Positions 35,841 through 46,615 of a stretch of 64,000 nt of DNA are shown one piece after another. Position 1 is the first letter of the stretch; the number at the start of each line of letters is the position of its first letter. The DNA is taken from positions 13,280,258 through 13,344,257 of the forward strand of contig JAQFVV010000013.1 of the NCBI GenBank assembly GCA_028023455.1, written 5' to 3'. A program made the position numbers and the translations under genes. The notes beneath the pieces were generated by a model. The model was not told the origin of the DNA, made no database searches, and saw only the letters and a program-made list of their open reading frames with translations. Origin of the DNA: Epiperipatus broadwayi. Its lineage: Eukaryota; Onychophora; Udeonychophora; Euonychophora; Peripatidae.

Positions 35841-37340
35841 AGAAGTAACTTCAATTTTTATTTAAACGTACATTCCTTCTTCTCCCAATAATTGTTGTCA
35901 TCGACAATCAAATGTAAAATAAAAGAAGTAACTCAAATTTTTATTTAAACATTGCCCCAAAAAACCCTCTTCTCCAATAATTGTTGTTGTCGGCAATCAA
36001 ACAGTCAAATGAAAGGAACGTCAATTATTCTTTAATCGTATAGAAAAGAAAAAAAACCCACTAATTGTCGTCGGCAATTAAATGTAAACCAATCAAAGTA
36101 AGACCGTAAATTATTAGTTAAACATAACCCAAATTACTATTTGAACATACACCAAAAAAGACCCGCTCTTGTCAATCAAAATTAAAGAAACAACAACTAT
36201 TATTGTCCCATTGTCAAACCTAATATTATTTGGGAAAACCCAAATAATTTATAGACGAAAAAAAAAAAAGTCAAATCGGTTTTCAATCAAATGGTAACCG
36301 ATAAAAGTCACTTAAATTTTGATTTCAATATACACATAAAAAAACCCGCAAAACCCTTTCTCCCAATAATTGTTGTCGGCAATCAAATGTAAAAAATAAA
36401 AGTAACCTACAATTATTCTTGAATCGTACACAAAAACACCTTTCCCACTAATTGTTGTCGGCAATCAAATGTAAAGCACTAAAAGTAAGGTAAACCGATT
36501 ATTTTTTAAACGTAACCCAAATAACTATTTGAACATACACCAAAAAAAGACCCGCTCTTGTCAATAAAAATGAAAGAAACAACAACTATTATTGTCCCAT
36601 TGTCAAAAATATTAGGTTTTGGGCAAAACAAAACCATAATTGATAAACGAAAAAAAAAAAAAGTCAAATCGATTGTAAATCAAATATAACCGATAAAAGT
36701 AACTTCAATTTTGATTTAAATGTACACAAAAAAAACAACTCCTTTCTCCCAATAATTGTTGTCGGCAATCAAATTTAAAATAAAAGGAAGGTAAATTAGT
36801 ATTTAATCATCACCCAAAAACACCCACCCCTCTCACTAATTATTGTCAGCAATCAAATGTACACTACCACTAAAAGTAACGTAAAGTACTATTCTCTAAA
36901 CGGTTACCAATAATTGTTGTCTACAATCATACACACAAAAAAACACCCCTTCTCCCAATAATTAGTGACGGCAATCAAATGTAAACCAATCAAAGTAAGA
37001 CCATAATTTTATTATTTAAACGTAACCCAAATTACTATTTGAACCTACGCTGAAAAACACCCTCTTGTCAATAAAAAATTAAACAAACAACAACTATTAT
37101 TGTCCCATTGTCAAAAATATTTATTTGTAGAACCAAAACCATAATTTATAAATGAAAGGGAATCAAATCGGTTGTCAATCAAATGTAAACCTATAAAAGT
37201 AACGTAAATTATTATTTAATCGTACACAAAAACACCCCTCCCACTAATTGTTGTCGGCAATCAAATGTAAACCTATCAAAGTAACGTCAATTATTATTTA
37301 AAGATCCATAAAAAAAAACCCGTTCTTTCTTGAATTTTGT
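35840..37340. repeat. higher-order tandem repeat array in element A
   Basis: The word aattgttgtcggcaatcaaat, exact or near-exact, recurs about ten times from 35888 to 37266, each time followed by (t)aaaagtaac, a ttatt-taaac/aatcg segment, and acacaaaaa-cccc-tctccc. Basic spacing is about 75-95 bases. Two longer units, 36060-36447 and 36448-36832, align over their whole length of about 387 bases, including cccgctcttgtcaat, caacaactattattgtccc and an A-run followed by gtcaaatcg. A third, partial long unit lies at about 36957-37246. The array is non-coding. Confidence 0.85.
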
Positions 37341-37864
37341 CAATCCAATTTTACAAAAACAGTAATACTATTTTCAAAAAAACACATGATATCCGTTTCT
37401 GTCTAAAACACTAAATTTATGATTTAGGTGTTGGTTTTCTTTATGCATTGACATAAGTGCCTAATTATTTATTCATTTTTATGTTTTTGTATTGTTTGAT
37501 TAATAAACTTTACTAACAAATATTATTATTGATAATGGCAATAATTGTATGTCCAAATAAAAAAAAATGACTGTACTCTTTTCAAGCGGTCTGAAATTCT
37601 ATTTCTGAATCAATGCTTATATTATGTAATAACATATTTTAACTATTTGCTACAAAAAGTAGGATATTAGGATGTATTGTATATTTTGAAGAATCTTTAA
37701 AATTTTGTATTGGATAATTTTTAATATTGTTTAAAATAATTTATAAAGCTCTTAATAAAAGATTGTTAATTTATTACACATTACTATTATTAAATACTTT
37801 TATTTAAGTTAGAATCTTGTATATTTGTTGGTTTGTTTGTGAATACTTTATAAACACTTTTACT
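37341..37864. other. AT-rich intron segment
   Basis: No feature is recognised between the tandem array and the diverged repeats downstream. Confidence 0.45.
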
Positions 37865-39350
37865 TAGATTAGAATAAAATTTTAAAATCGAGATTTAATA
37901 AATTTACATTCAATGTAATTTGCTGAAAATTTGGTACACTTCTTATAAATTACTGCAAGTACAATATGGCACTAAAAGATTTTAGGTGGCTGGTCTAGTT
38001 TCTTAAATCTTGACCACTGGGCGAGGAAATTTTGAATATTGTGCTATCAAATTTTTAAAAGTCATTCTTAAAACTTCAGTATATTTTAGGTAATGTGCAT
38101 GAGAGGGCAATATGTAGATTTTTTGTTTCAATTAAAACGTGATTCAAGTTAAAATAAAATTTTTAAATCAAAGTTTAATAGATTGAAGTTCATTGTAATT
38201 TATTCACATTTGGTATATTGTTACTAATTACTTAGCCGGGCTTGATTGCTTGTTGCCAGTCAAAAACAATACAATGCAACGTTACCAGGCCACGATTTTT
38301 AAAATATGGTGACTTTTTTTTTGCTGTATGGCGATTTTTTTTTTATCTTTATTGCGACTTTTTTTGGCTTTACAGCGATTTTTTTTTGCTTTTATTTGTA
38401 TTACACGATTTCTATTTAGCGATTTTTAAAAACAACTTTTACTATTAATTAAATTTTTTTATCCTTTGATTTTTTCTACTACATCTTTAATTTTTTTATT
38501 TTTCGGGTTTTAAAAAACTTTCCTACTAACAAATTACAATAGTAAAAATAATACACAAACACATCTTTATCGCTGATATAGTAAAACTTATTTTTAAAAC
38601 CAATTTCTATTATCTTTTTTTAAAAATAAAAACAAACCAAAAATAACTTTTGTCTCAGTGACGACAAACTATTTCTCAACCCACCCCCTCCACCTTTCCC
38701 CAAAAAATAAAATATCCAAATTTTTGACTTTTTCAACTTCTTTTTTTTTTGTACTGGTTTATGTCATAGAATCACAACCTTTTGGTTTGGAAATGTGTCA
38801 ATCGAATACCTTCGGTTGCAGGTGCCAACTGGCACAAATTGAAAATGTGCTTGCCGCAGTATACCATCTTATTTGTCTCATATTTTCTTAAGAAAGCATG
38901 ACTTCGTGTGAGCTTGGCCGAATCATGTTCGGCCCTACCCTTTGACAATGGTTTGCACATTCCAAGTTGTGTAGGGAAGAATAGGGACGGTGTGACAATT
39001 CTTAGACTGCATGATTGAAGTAGAAATGAAATTACTCTGCAATGGACATTTCAAAAGTTGTGGTCACTTCAAATCCAGACATCGTCAGATGATACACCAA
39101 CTGTGAATTGAGCAAATTCACATAAAGTGTCGTGAAACACAAAACAGGCTGTAATATTTCTATGCAACGCCATCAAACTGCATGCAATAACTAAGATAGA
39201 CAGAACTGTTTTCTTAGCAGTAAGTCTAGGCTACATGCAAAACACTCAATGCAATATGACATTAAAATATTTTAGATAGATAATATAGTTTCTTAAATCC
39301 TGATCACTATGCAGAGGAAATTTCAAATATTTATTTTCAAACATTAAAAT
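37865..39350. repeat. diverged direct repeats and T-rich block
   Basis: About 37870-37960 aligns with about 38130-38235 (aataaaatttt-aaatc, ttcattgtaatttg, tttggta). About 37960-38060 aligns with about 39245-39345 (caatatg-cattaaaa, tagtttcttaaatc, gaggaaattt). Between them lie a block repeating gcgatttttt (38300-38430), a region with gccaactggc (38825) and a dyad ggccgaatcatgttcggcc near 38914-38932. No coding sequence is supported. Confidence 0.55.
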
Positions 39351-39465
39351 TTAAAGGAAAATGATCCCTATTAAATAAAATTGTTTTGTTAAGAATTTTT
39401 TAAAAGATCAATTTTTCAATGAAAAGAAAAACTCAAACTCTTTTCACAAGAAAGGATATCTTTAT

Positions 39466-39543
39466 ATTTGTCCTTAATGATTAACTATACATATAATAGT
39501 GTGCACATATTAAATCTGATATATACAGAAGGAATATATATAT
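39466..39543. repeat. paralogous repeat, left fragment
   Basis: Together with 41622-41747 and about 43755-43830 this reconstitutes, in order, the sequence at about 53650-53880. The two interruptions are the LTR-like unit and element B, so the copy at 53.7 kb shows the unoccupied state. Confidence 0.7.
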
Positions 39544-41621
39544 TGTAACATTTCCCCACTTTGGTATTTGTTTTTAAATCTTTTCTTCTTTTTTTTTTAT
39601 TCCTGTCTGACGTCAAACACTTGTCTTTATCCTAACTAAATGTACGATTATATTCGCTTTCCGAGGGTGAATTTCTGTGGTGACATTCGCAGCCCTTCCC
39701 ATACGAAATTTTCCCATAATTTTGAGTCATTCACCCCTCTGACGAAGTTTTCCCGAATTCTGGGTCATTCTAAAGGGGTTATAGAAGGAGCTGACCGTAA
39801 AATACACGTATATAAGGGGATTGCAAAAATTCGAACTCTCCCAGCTTTAACTTTATTTCTAAGTAGATCTCCAAGTTTATGGACAACGTCCCTTTTTTTT
39901 TTGTCCGTTGCCAAGCGCCAATCTTGCTAGTTCACAAGAATTGTAGGATCTATTAGATATTTGTCTGACTCAGCTATTTAACCTGATGCCCGTCTTAATA
40001 CTCAGGGTGTGATAGCGCATTGCGCCAAAGAAGAAACGAAGAGTGAAAAAACTTTTAAACCGAATATTTTTTTATAAATTCCTATTTAATTCCCACTAAA
40101 ATCTAAAATAAACCTTCAAAAATCCCCCTGCACACTTTTCTCCCTAATCTGTTTGGCTTTAATCTATTATTGGAGGTACACCAGCATGCACATGTATCTG
40201 ATTTTAAAATACATAAAAAATTACACAACATGTATTGAGACAAATTAACAGTTTAATTTAAGACTCATTAATATTTTATTCTAAGATAATAATGAAATGG
40301 CATAATCATGTATACGATAATTATTTTAATTACAATTGAAAGAGAAAAAACAAAAAATAAGCTAAATAATACATGCATATCATTAGATTATAACACAGTT
40401 TGATTTTGATTATATTTAAGAATTTGGAAGGATATAAGACGTGTATATTTACCTGTATTAAAGAGTCTGTAGAACCTGCGTATATATTTCTGAGTGCACT
40501 CGTGAATTAACCCCGGGATTAGCACAGGCGAAACATGGTGTCCGTCTCTTCTGTGAAGTGTTCCAACCATTTAGTCCATCTGAAAGTAGCGTATTTATTT
40601 TGCTGTGCTTTTTCATTTTCTTTGAATACATCAGGAATGGCGGACCATGGCACTAGATCCAAATAGTTGTGGTTCTGAAGGGCAAGTGGGGATGTTGAAG
40701 ATGATATATATATTCCAATGGTTTACGTGGCATAGATGATAGAGAGCTGGAGTCCAAACATAGACCCCAGCACAGTGGCGACTTTACCCTATGCGATCCA
40801 TGAGGTTTCCTTTATGTTTTTTTTGTTTTCAGTTCGCACATAATCTGTCCAGAAACGAAGGCAGTAATCACAGTTTATTCCCAATCTTTTCTGCTTTGCG
40901 GCCAATTTATTGAAATTTTCTCTTTTTATCTTTTCGATGTATTCTATAACGCATTGCCTACTTCCCCGTCAGCTCAACGACTCAACTATTTTTTTTTTAT
41001 AATTAATTATCCAAGTTTCGTTTCTCCTTATCTCTGGTATTTCTTTGTTTTCAAAAAATATATTTTTACAAAAATACCAACAAAAAAAACCACTTAGCAA
41101 CCTCGACTTTTAATTATCTTTTTTTACTCTTGGAGCTTTTTTTTTAATTGCATTTCTTTCGTTTACTTTAACTAAACAGAAGTTGAAAATAATTCGATCC
41201 TTAATGGACATTCCATATTCATTAATTTTAACACTATTTCCACAAAATCCGAATATTTACAATATATCAATCCATTTAATTAAAAAAAAAATGAGATAGC
41301 CATCAAGTGATTAGATCTGTTTCTTGAACAATAAGAAGTACGTTTTACTAATTAATTCGGGAAATAATAATTAAAAGAAATTTTTTCTTTTACACGCTTT
41401 AAAATCTTTTATTTGTACCTCTTTTTCATTCACCTATATACATGTATGCCAATTAAAATATTAACCCATACCCATCATTCTTTATCATTCCAGCAAATAC
41501 GTGCGCTTGTCTGTGCGACTTTTCCAGTAATAATTATAAAATAAATAATAATAATAATAAATTATTATCTAAAATCTACCCTTTCCTTTTGTAACAGGGT
41601 TTGAACGCAGTTCCTGTTACA
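39544..41621. mobile_element. LTR-like 2.08-kb unit (possible solo LTR)
   Basis: It begins TGTAACATTTCCCCACTTTGG and ends GCAGTTCCTGTTACA, giving TG..CA termini and the same TGTAAC/GTTACA ends as the unit at 18850-21019, though the interiors do not align. The related sequence at 53685-53715 runs from ggaatatacatatta straight to atattgcagaaatat, so the 2.08 kb is absent there. That supports these insertion boundaries. AT-rich flanks (atat) make the target duplication uncertain. A TATA-like box lies on the + strand at about 39809. No polymerase or transposase sequence is present. Confidence 0.65.
39807..39820 (+). promoter_or_regulatory. TATA-like box inside LTR-like unit
   Basis: acgtatataagggg, a good match to a TATA box, in a GC-richer part of the 39544-41621 unit, where an LTR promoter would be expected. 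Function is inferred from position only. Confidence 0.35.
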
Positions 41622-41747
41622 TATATTGCAGAAATATCAATAAACTATAAATTTCAAATCAGTTTAAGATAAAATCATACATATTAAATGATGTTTGTTA
41701 CAATAAAGTTTTGGTAAGCATTTTTTTGATTGGAAAAAAAAAAAGTA
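41622..41747. repeat. paralogous repeat, middle fragment
   Basis: It aligns with about 53703-53838 (tatattgcagaaatatc, aaaatcata-gtattaaat, tacaataa-gtt). It separates the LTR-like unit from element B. Confidence 0.7.
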
Positions 41748-41800
41748 CTAGTAAACTATTCACTGTACAGCCCGTGTTGGCGCTGTTTCTGTGTAAAAAC
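41748..41800 (+). repeat. left terminal inverted repeat of element B
   Basis: Pairs with about 43698-43750. It includes a GGCGCTG core near 41779. Confidence 0.85.
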
Positions 41801-42298
41801 ACAGAATTATACCGCTTTCGGGGCAGAACCTACGGCTATTATACGAGTGATCATTAATATACGAGTAGATCGTATGTAGTGGTTATAATACGCAGCCAAT
41901 TCTTCCGCGTTCAATAACACTACGTCTACTAACAATACTATGATCGTATAGTTTGCCGTTGATTTCATTGCGGGTTGAATTCCTATGCATATTGACAGAA
42001 TTTGTATCGTCGCTAGAATTTAAGATGAGAGTATGAGCATTGTCATCTTTTTCAAGTGTTTATTTGTTGATGTTTATGATTTTCTGTATTTCCCAACTGA
42101 AAGATTTTTGCGTACTAGTAATTTTCAGCATATTATTGATATTTGTCAAAATTTTATTTTTTGGCTAATTTTGGCTTTTTTGGGGGTCAAAAAAGACAAA
42201 ATGAAATTTTTCAAGCTCTCTGGCAGACGATTGGAGTTGTTTGCAGAAAAATACCGTTTCTGTCGTGACTTGGACGAGAGTTGAAAAAGAAGAACAAA

Positions 42299-42553
42299 AT
42301 GTCTACCACGTTATTATATTTGTGGGACGTCCCAAACAGAGAAAGTGAGGCGGTTGCATTTTTGCAAGCCCAAAACATCCTGCCATTCGTTACAGTTGAT
42401 TTAGTTCAGTCATATGTTGTTAATAAATTTATTTTCTGGAAAGAATTTGTGTTTTGTTTGCGATTATTTTTATCTGTAAATCATGTAATTAACACCCAGA
42501 ATGACAGTGTTAAAAAGGGGCGGCGTAGTTTGTTGGACATCTTGATTGATTGA
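42299..42553 (+). CDS. short ORF of element B, possible ISXO2-type N-terminal helix
   Basis: The ATG at 42299 opens an 84-codon frame. Its start, STTLLYLWDVPNRESEAVAF then LQAQNIL, resembles the N-terminal helix of ISXO2-like transposases and the corresponding segment of element A (WELPDTKAGAGIFLQ). After that the similarity stops: no Cys-rich zinc ribbon follows and the remainder is hydrophobic and basic. A preceding frame (42033-42284) ends a few bases upstream and resembles nothing I know. The frame may be a truncated, unexpressed transposase start; whether it is translated cannot be judged here. Confidence 0.35.
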   Translation: MSTTLLYLWDVPNRESEAVAFLQAQNILPFVTVDLVQSYVVNKFIFWKEFVFCLRLFLSVNHVINTQNDSVKKGRRSLLDILID

Positions 42554-42559
42554 TTATTT

Positions 42560-43660
42560 TTTTTTAAAAAAAAGTTCTTTTTTTGACATACCTATTCGTT
42601 CCGTTTAGAAGCAAAAAGAGGTTTTTTTTTGTTGTTGTTTTAAATCAATAAACAGCACGTTAAGTAGATTTTAAAAATGAACCCGAGCTTAATTTTTGTT
42701 GTTAAAAAAGAATAAAAATACCGGACGTTTTATTTGTTATGAAAACAAAAAATCTTTAACAAACTTGTACGACTCTTAAAAAAGATAAATAAATAAATCC
42801 TACAGAATGTAACAAAACCGGTTAACATACATATTTTTTGTGTTAAAAAAACAATACCGCGATTGACTTTTTGTTTTTTGTTTTGGACGTTTTATTTGTT
42901 ATTATTAAAAAAGGGGGGGAAAAAATCACCCCCCCCCCTGCCAAAAAAAACCAACCCGTATTTATAGATCTAAGAGTCTAAAAAAGAAATCCCGTTTTAT
43001 TTATTATTATTAAAAAAAAAAAAAATCAAAACCCCGTTTTATTTGTTATTCTTAATAAAAAAACAAAAAACTCAAAACACGCCGACCCCCCAAAAAATCC
43101 CGTATTTATAAATGTAAGATAAAATACCAAACAATTCTTTTCGTTTATATAGCAAATACGGACATCTGAGGCGGAGTTTGTCGGACAGGTTTGAATTTTT
43201 TTTGCTAAATCAATCAACAGCAAACCCCCTCTTTTTTAACATAATTCAAAAAGAAAGTGTTGATTCTAATTTTAAATAACAACAACAAAAAAAAAAGAAA
43301 GTCATATGTAAAGCAAATTGTGTATATTTGAGATATTCCAAAAAAAAAGTTAAAACTGTCCCTTATTACTTTGAAATGTATCGAATCCAAAACAAAAAAA
43401 ATAAATGACGTCTATAAAAAAGAAACAGTAGATTTAGAATGGGACCCCCCCCCCCCCCAAAAAAAAAGGCGTATATCAAAAATTATGTACTTTTGAGATC
43501 CAAAAAAAAAGGTCAAAATCTCCTTTATACTTTTAAATTTATCAAATGAAAACCAAAAAAATAATTATGTTCAAAACAAACAACAACAATATATTAAAAA
43601 AAAAAAAAAAATTATGTCCAAAACAATTAACAAAAATATATTAAATATTAAAAAAAAAAA
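42560..43660. repeat. degenerate repeat tail of element B
   Basis: The word cgttttatttgttatt, or a close variant, occurs near 42727, 42890, 42993 and 43035, each followed by an A-rich run and then C-rich or cccgtatttata segments. Further on, units with atgta/tatttgagat-ccaaaaaaaa-gt(t/c)aaaa occur near 43322 and 43488. The tail holds long A, C and G homopolymers. It parallels the array of element A in position but not in sequence. Confidence 0.65.
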
Positions 43661-43697
43661 TTACAGCCATAGCGGCCCGGTAATGTTATAACGCTCT

Positions 43698-43750
43698 GCT
43701 TTTAACTAGAAACAGCGCCACCAAAGGCTGCACAGTTAATAGTTTACTAG
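43698..43750 (-). repeat. right terminal inverted repeat of element B
   Basis: Pairs with 41748-41800. Read inward it contains TTTGGTGGCGCTGTTTCTAG, the best match to the terminal block of element A. Confidence 0.85.
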
Positions 43751-43864
43751 AACCAAAAAAAATTTCAATCAAAAGCAAATGTTAAACACTTTTCTCTTAA
43801 AATGATATCTTCATATTTTAAGTTATGTTATGACTTAATACACATATGTGTAATTATGAACACA

Positions 43865-43980
43865 CACTTTCTAAAAGCTTCCTTGTAATAAAAATATTAT
43901 AGCTAAATAGTTGACATTTCAGTACAATAACAGTTAATTTTCTCAGAGTTTCTTTCTCAAATCATAAGAATGTGGACAAA
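43865..43980 (-). repeat. inverted repeat around LINE, left arm
   Basis: It is the reverse complement of about 46497-46608. Shared words are cattcttatgatttgagaaag, ctctgag, ttgtactgaaa-gtca and gctataatatttttt. The CTGAG..GAAA-GTC spacing recalls Penelope-like terminal repeats, so this pair may be the arms of a Penelope element whose body was lost or replaced. Confidence 0.7.
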
Positions 43981-44480
43981 CCAATCGTAGAATAAATATA
44001 AGAAAAAAATAACACATTTTGGTAGTTAGAGAAAAATTAATTTCATCAGCCATTTATTCACACGTAAAATTAACTATGACATCAATTTTAATAAAATTCA
44101 TATTCTGGCAAAAATTGAACAATGTGATCAATGACTGCTAAGGAAAGTTGTAGAGATATTTAAATGGCCCCATAGCATAAATGAGATGTGTGAATTGAAA
44201 AAAATTAATAATATTTGGAAAAAGCTATTGGAGGATAAAATATTCTTTAAAACTTGTTAAACAATAGTATTTGAGGAGAAAATAATAAAGGCAAAATAAT
44301 AAGGATTTTAACCGGGTCATATTTCGAAATGACAGAACTTTGCCTGAGATTTCTAAAGGAAAAAATATTGGTTTTTTACCCCGTGGTGGAAATTTTGCAC
44401 CTGCAACACTTTTTTTTTTTGTACACCCCTTTAAAATTCACATATATTTATATTCTAATATTTTAGTTATAAAAAAAAAA
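43981..44480. other. sequence between inverted repeat and LINE, nothing recognised
   Basis: AT-rich DNA without a supported gene. It precedes the 5'-truncated LINE. Confidence 0.4.
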
Positions 44481-44486
44481 TCAAAA

Positions 44487-45640
44487 GATGGCAGGGCAAA
44501 TCGATTAATCAGGATATATATTTTGTCGGGTCTTTTTTTTGCAGATGATATCTTTTTGTGTGCAGAAAGAAGAGAAGATATGGTTGAGGACATGTGAAAG
44601 AGTGGGTAAAGAGATGGGGATTAAATTTAGTGAAGAAAAATCAAATATAATGATGGTTAATACTGGGGAAAGAGAAGATGTAGAATTTTTATTGGGGGAT
44701 ATAAAATTAAGTGCGGTGGATAGATATAGGTATTTGGGAATCATCTTATGTAATCAGAAAAATTGCTTGGATGAATGGGAGAAAAAATTGATAAATGAAG
44801 CAAAGAAAAGAAAGGGTTTGGTAAAGAAACTAAGAGTATTTTCATATAATAAATATGATGTTGGTAGAATAGTATGGAAGGGAGTTGCAGTAGCAGGATT
44901 AATATATGGTAATGATACATTATGTGTTAGTAAAAGGGTTTTAGATTTTTTAGAGAAAGTACAAAGGGAAGTAGGAAGACATGCATTAGATGCAGAGATG
45001 TGGACAGCAAAGGAGGCAATTCAAGGAGAAATGGAATGGTCAAGTTTTTATTTGAGAGATGCAAAAAGTAAAATGAAAATGTTTGGTAGGTTGCAGTTTA
45101 TGGATAGTAAAAGAATAGCAAAAATAGTGTTCAATTGGGTTATGGAGATGGGTGAGAAAGGTAATGCTATATGCGAAAGATTTGGATAAAGAATTTATAT
45201 CAGTATACTTGTATAAAAGGTGGGATGATTGTGTTAGGAGGATTGTTGAGTGTTATAGTGGGAAGGAATGGGATAAAAGAATAGAAGCATTAATAAAAAA
45301 TAGGGAGTTGGCGAGATGGAGAACTAGTATGGAGGGTAAGAAGAGTTTAAATATATATAGAAGTAAATGGAATATTGGATTCGAGTTAGTTTATGATAAT
45401 AGTAAGGAAAGTAGTTTATTATTTAAGGCTCGAACGGGATCTTTAGCAACTAGAGAATATATATATAAATGAAAAACCATGGATAATTTAGTGTGCAGAT
45501 TGTGTAAGGAAGGTATAGAAACTATTAGGCACCTGTTGACTGAATGTAAATGCTTGAAAGCAGAAAGGGTCCAGATAATGAAGTTATGGGAGGATAGACA
45601 TGAACAAAATGACTATACAGAGAGTTATTAGTTTTTATGT
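44487..45640 (+). pseudogene. 5'-truncated LINE: RT from FADD motif to C-terminal zinc knuckle
   Basis: The catalytic motif FFADDIFLCAERRED is at about 44527-44575. The frame then shifts to 44539-45189, which reads on through the RT thumb and connection: a block with KSNIMMVNTGERED, then VDRYRYLGIILCNQ, VKKLRVFSYNKYDVGR and a VAVAGLIYGND segment. A second shift leads to 45152-45472 and, past a stop, to CRLCKEGIETIRHLLTEC, the CCHC knuckle that closes many LINE ORF2 proteins. Only two or three lesions interrupt over 1 kb, so this is the youngest retroelement coding remnant here. Lack of everything before FADD fits 5' truncation during target-primed reverse transcription. The clade is not assigned. 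Confidence 0.85.
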
Positions 45641-46496
45641 TGGGTTTGCAAAGAGATAAGGGGGATTTAGATATAAAGGCCATAGAGTTGACAAGGTTTA
45701 TGTTGTGGAAATGGGATGGGGCAGAATATGGGAAGACATAAGAGTGGGGAATGGAGAATAAAATGGCTAACAGGTTTATCTGGGCATAATTGCTGAGATA
45801 TTCTTGACTTCGTTTAAGGAGAAGCCAAATATATCACATCATCCTAAAAAAACTGAAACTTTTCTTTGATGAGTAAGCATTGTTTATTTGGCGATCACGA
45901 ACTTTGCCAAGTGTATTTCATGGAAATATTACAATAGTCTAAAATTTTGATTTTTTGTTAAGTTTATGATTATGTTTGTATTGTAATTGTGCAATAATTA
46001 TTAAAAATCAAAAATAAATATTATTACATATTTATTTTTTACAAAAAAGTTTTATTTTTAATTATAAAAGAATATTTTCTTCTGAATATTGTTACTATAA
46101 AGATTACGGTCGTGGGAAAACAGCTTTTTAGAAATGAGGTCATTCAGAAGATTGTTATTATATCTAGCAATATCATAAAAATTATAAAAAAATTGTAAAC
46201 TTTCAAAGCATAAATTGATATATTTAGTAGTTATTAAAAAAAATTTGTTCATATTTTTAAATTGAATCAGCTCCACCTGAAATTGTTTTGAATGACTATA
46301 ATTTTGAAAATAAGCCCAGAAAATGTGATTTTTAAAAAATTATTTCATTTCTAAACAAAAATACCTATTGAATGATGTCAAATTTATTTAATTCTGATAA
46401 ATAATAATGGTTTAATATCAAAATGAAAGTTGAAACCTTAAATCTAGTGAGAACAAAGAAATCTGTCAAAATGCAGCAGGGTTAAATCTTACCACA
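45641..46496. other. LINE 3' flank and AT-rich sequence
   Basis: The first part (to about 45990) is probably LINE 3' untranslated sequence, ending in A-rich DNA. The - strand frame at 46058-46276 is Asn/Phe/Tyr-rich and unrecognised. Confidence 0.4.
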
Positions 46497-46608
46497 CACA
46501 TTCTTATGATTTGAGAAAGAAGCAGCTCTGAGGAAAATATTTGTTTTGTACTGAAACGTCAGCTATTTAACTATAATATTTTTTACTACATGGAAGCTCT
46601 TAAAAATA
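46497..46608 (+). repeat. inverted repeat around LINE, right arm
   Basis: Partner of 43865-43980. It contains CTCTGAGGA and, 18 bases later, GAAACGTC. The next element (Gypsy 2) begins only about 8 bases beyond it. Confidence 0.7.
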
Positions 46609-46615
46609 ATACTAT

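Larger units (their letters stand above)
34985..37340 (+). mobile_element. element A: putative ISXO2-like transposase fragment with long repeat tail
   Basis: A GC-richer block starts near 34985. Its terminal region (GGTGGCGCgaTTTCTAGcTAAA, near 35013) matches the terminal inverted repeats of element B at 41748-43750. It then holds three to four tandem subterminal units, a broken transposase-like coding stretch (35436-35840) and a 1.5-kb array of degenerate tandem repeats. No matching right-hand inverted repeat was found, so the end near 37340 marks where the array stops and is not a proven terminus. Element B has the same order of parts, which argues for a real family. Confidence 0.5.
41748..43750 (+). 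mobile_element. element B: 2.0-kb terminal-inverted-repeat element, relative of element A
   Basis: The ends are inverted repeats of about 50 bases. Left starts CTAGTAAACTATTCACTG and continues CAGCCcgtGtTGGCGCTGTTTCT; right, read inward, is CTAGTAAACTATTAACTG, then CAGCCTTTGGTGGCGCTGTTTCT. Inside are a GC-richer leader, two short overlapping frames (42033-42284 and 42299-42553) and an A/C-homopolymer-rich repetitive tail. The paralogous repeat at 53.65-53.88 kb lacks it. Terminal sequence, frame content and repeat tail all resemble element A. I found no clear target duplication. No DDE domain is encoded, so it is non-autonomous or a deletion derivative. Confidence 0.75.

Noticed and set aside
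35840-37340. Regularly repeated words resembling a CRISPR array
   Set aside because: Spacing is irregular, the intervening sequence is itself repeated, and the context is eukaryotic intron. It is a degenerate tandem array.
42880-43460. G/C homopolymers as possible G-quadruplex
   Set aside because: Only single isolated runs of G or C, without the four-tract arrangement needed.
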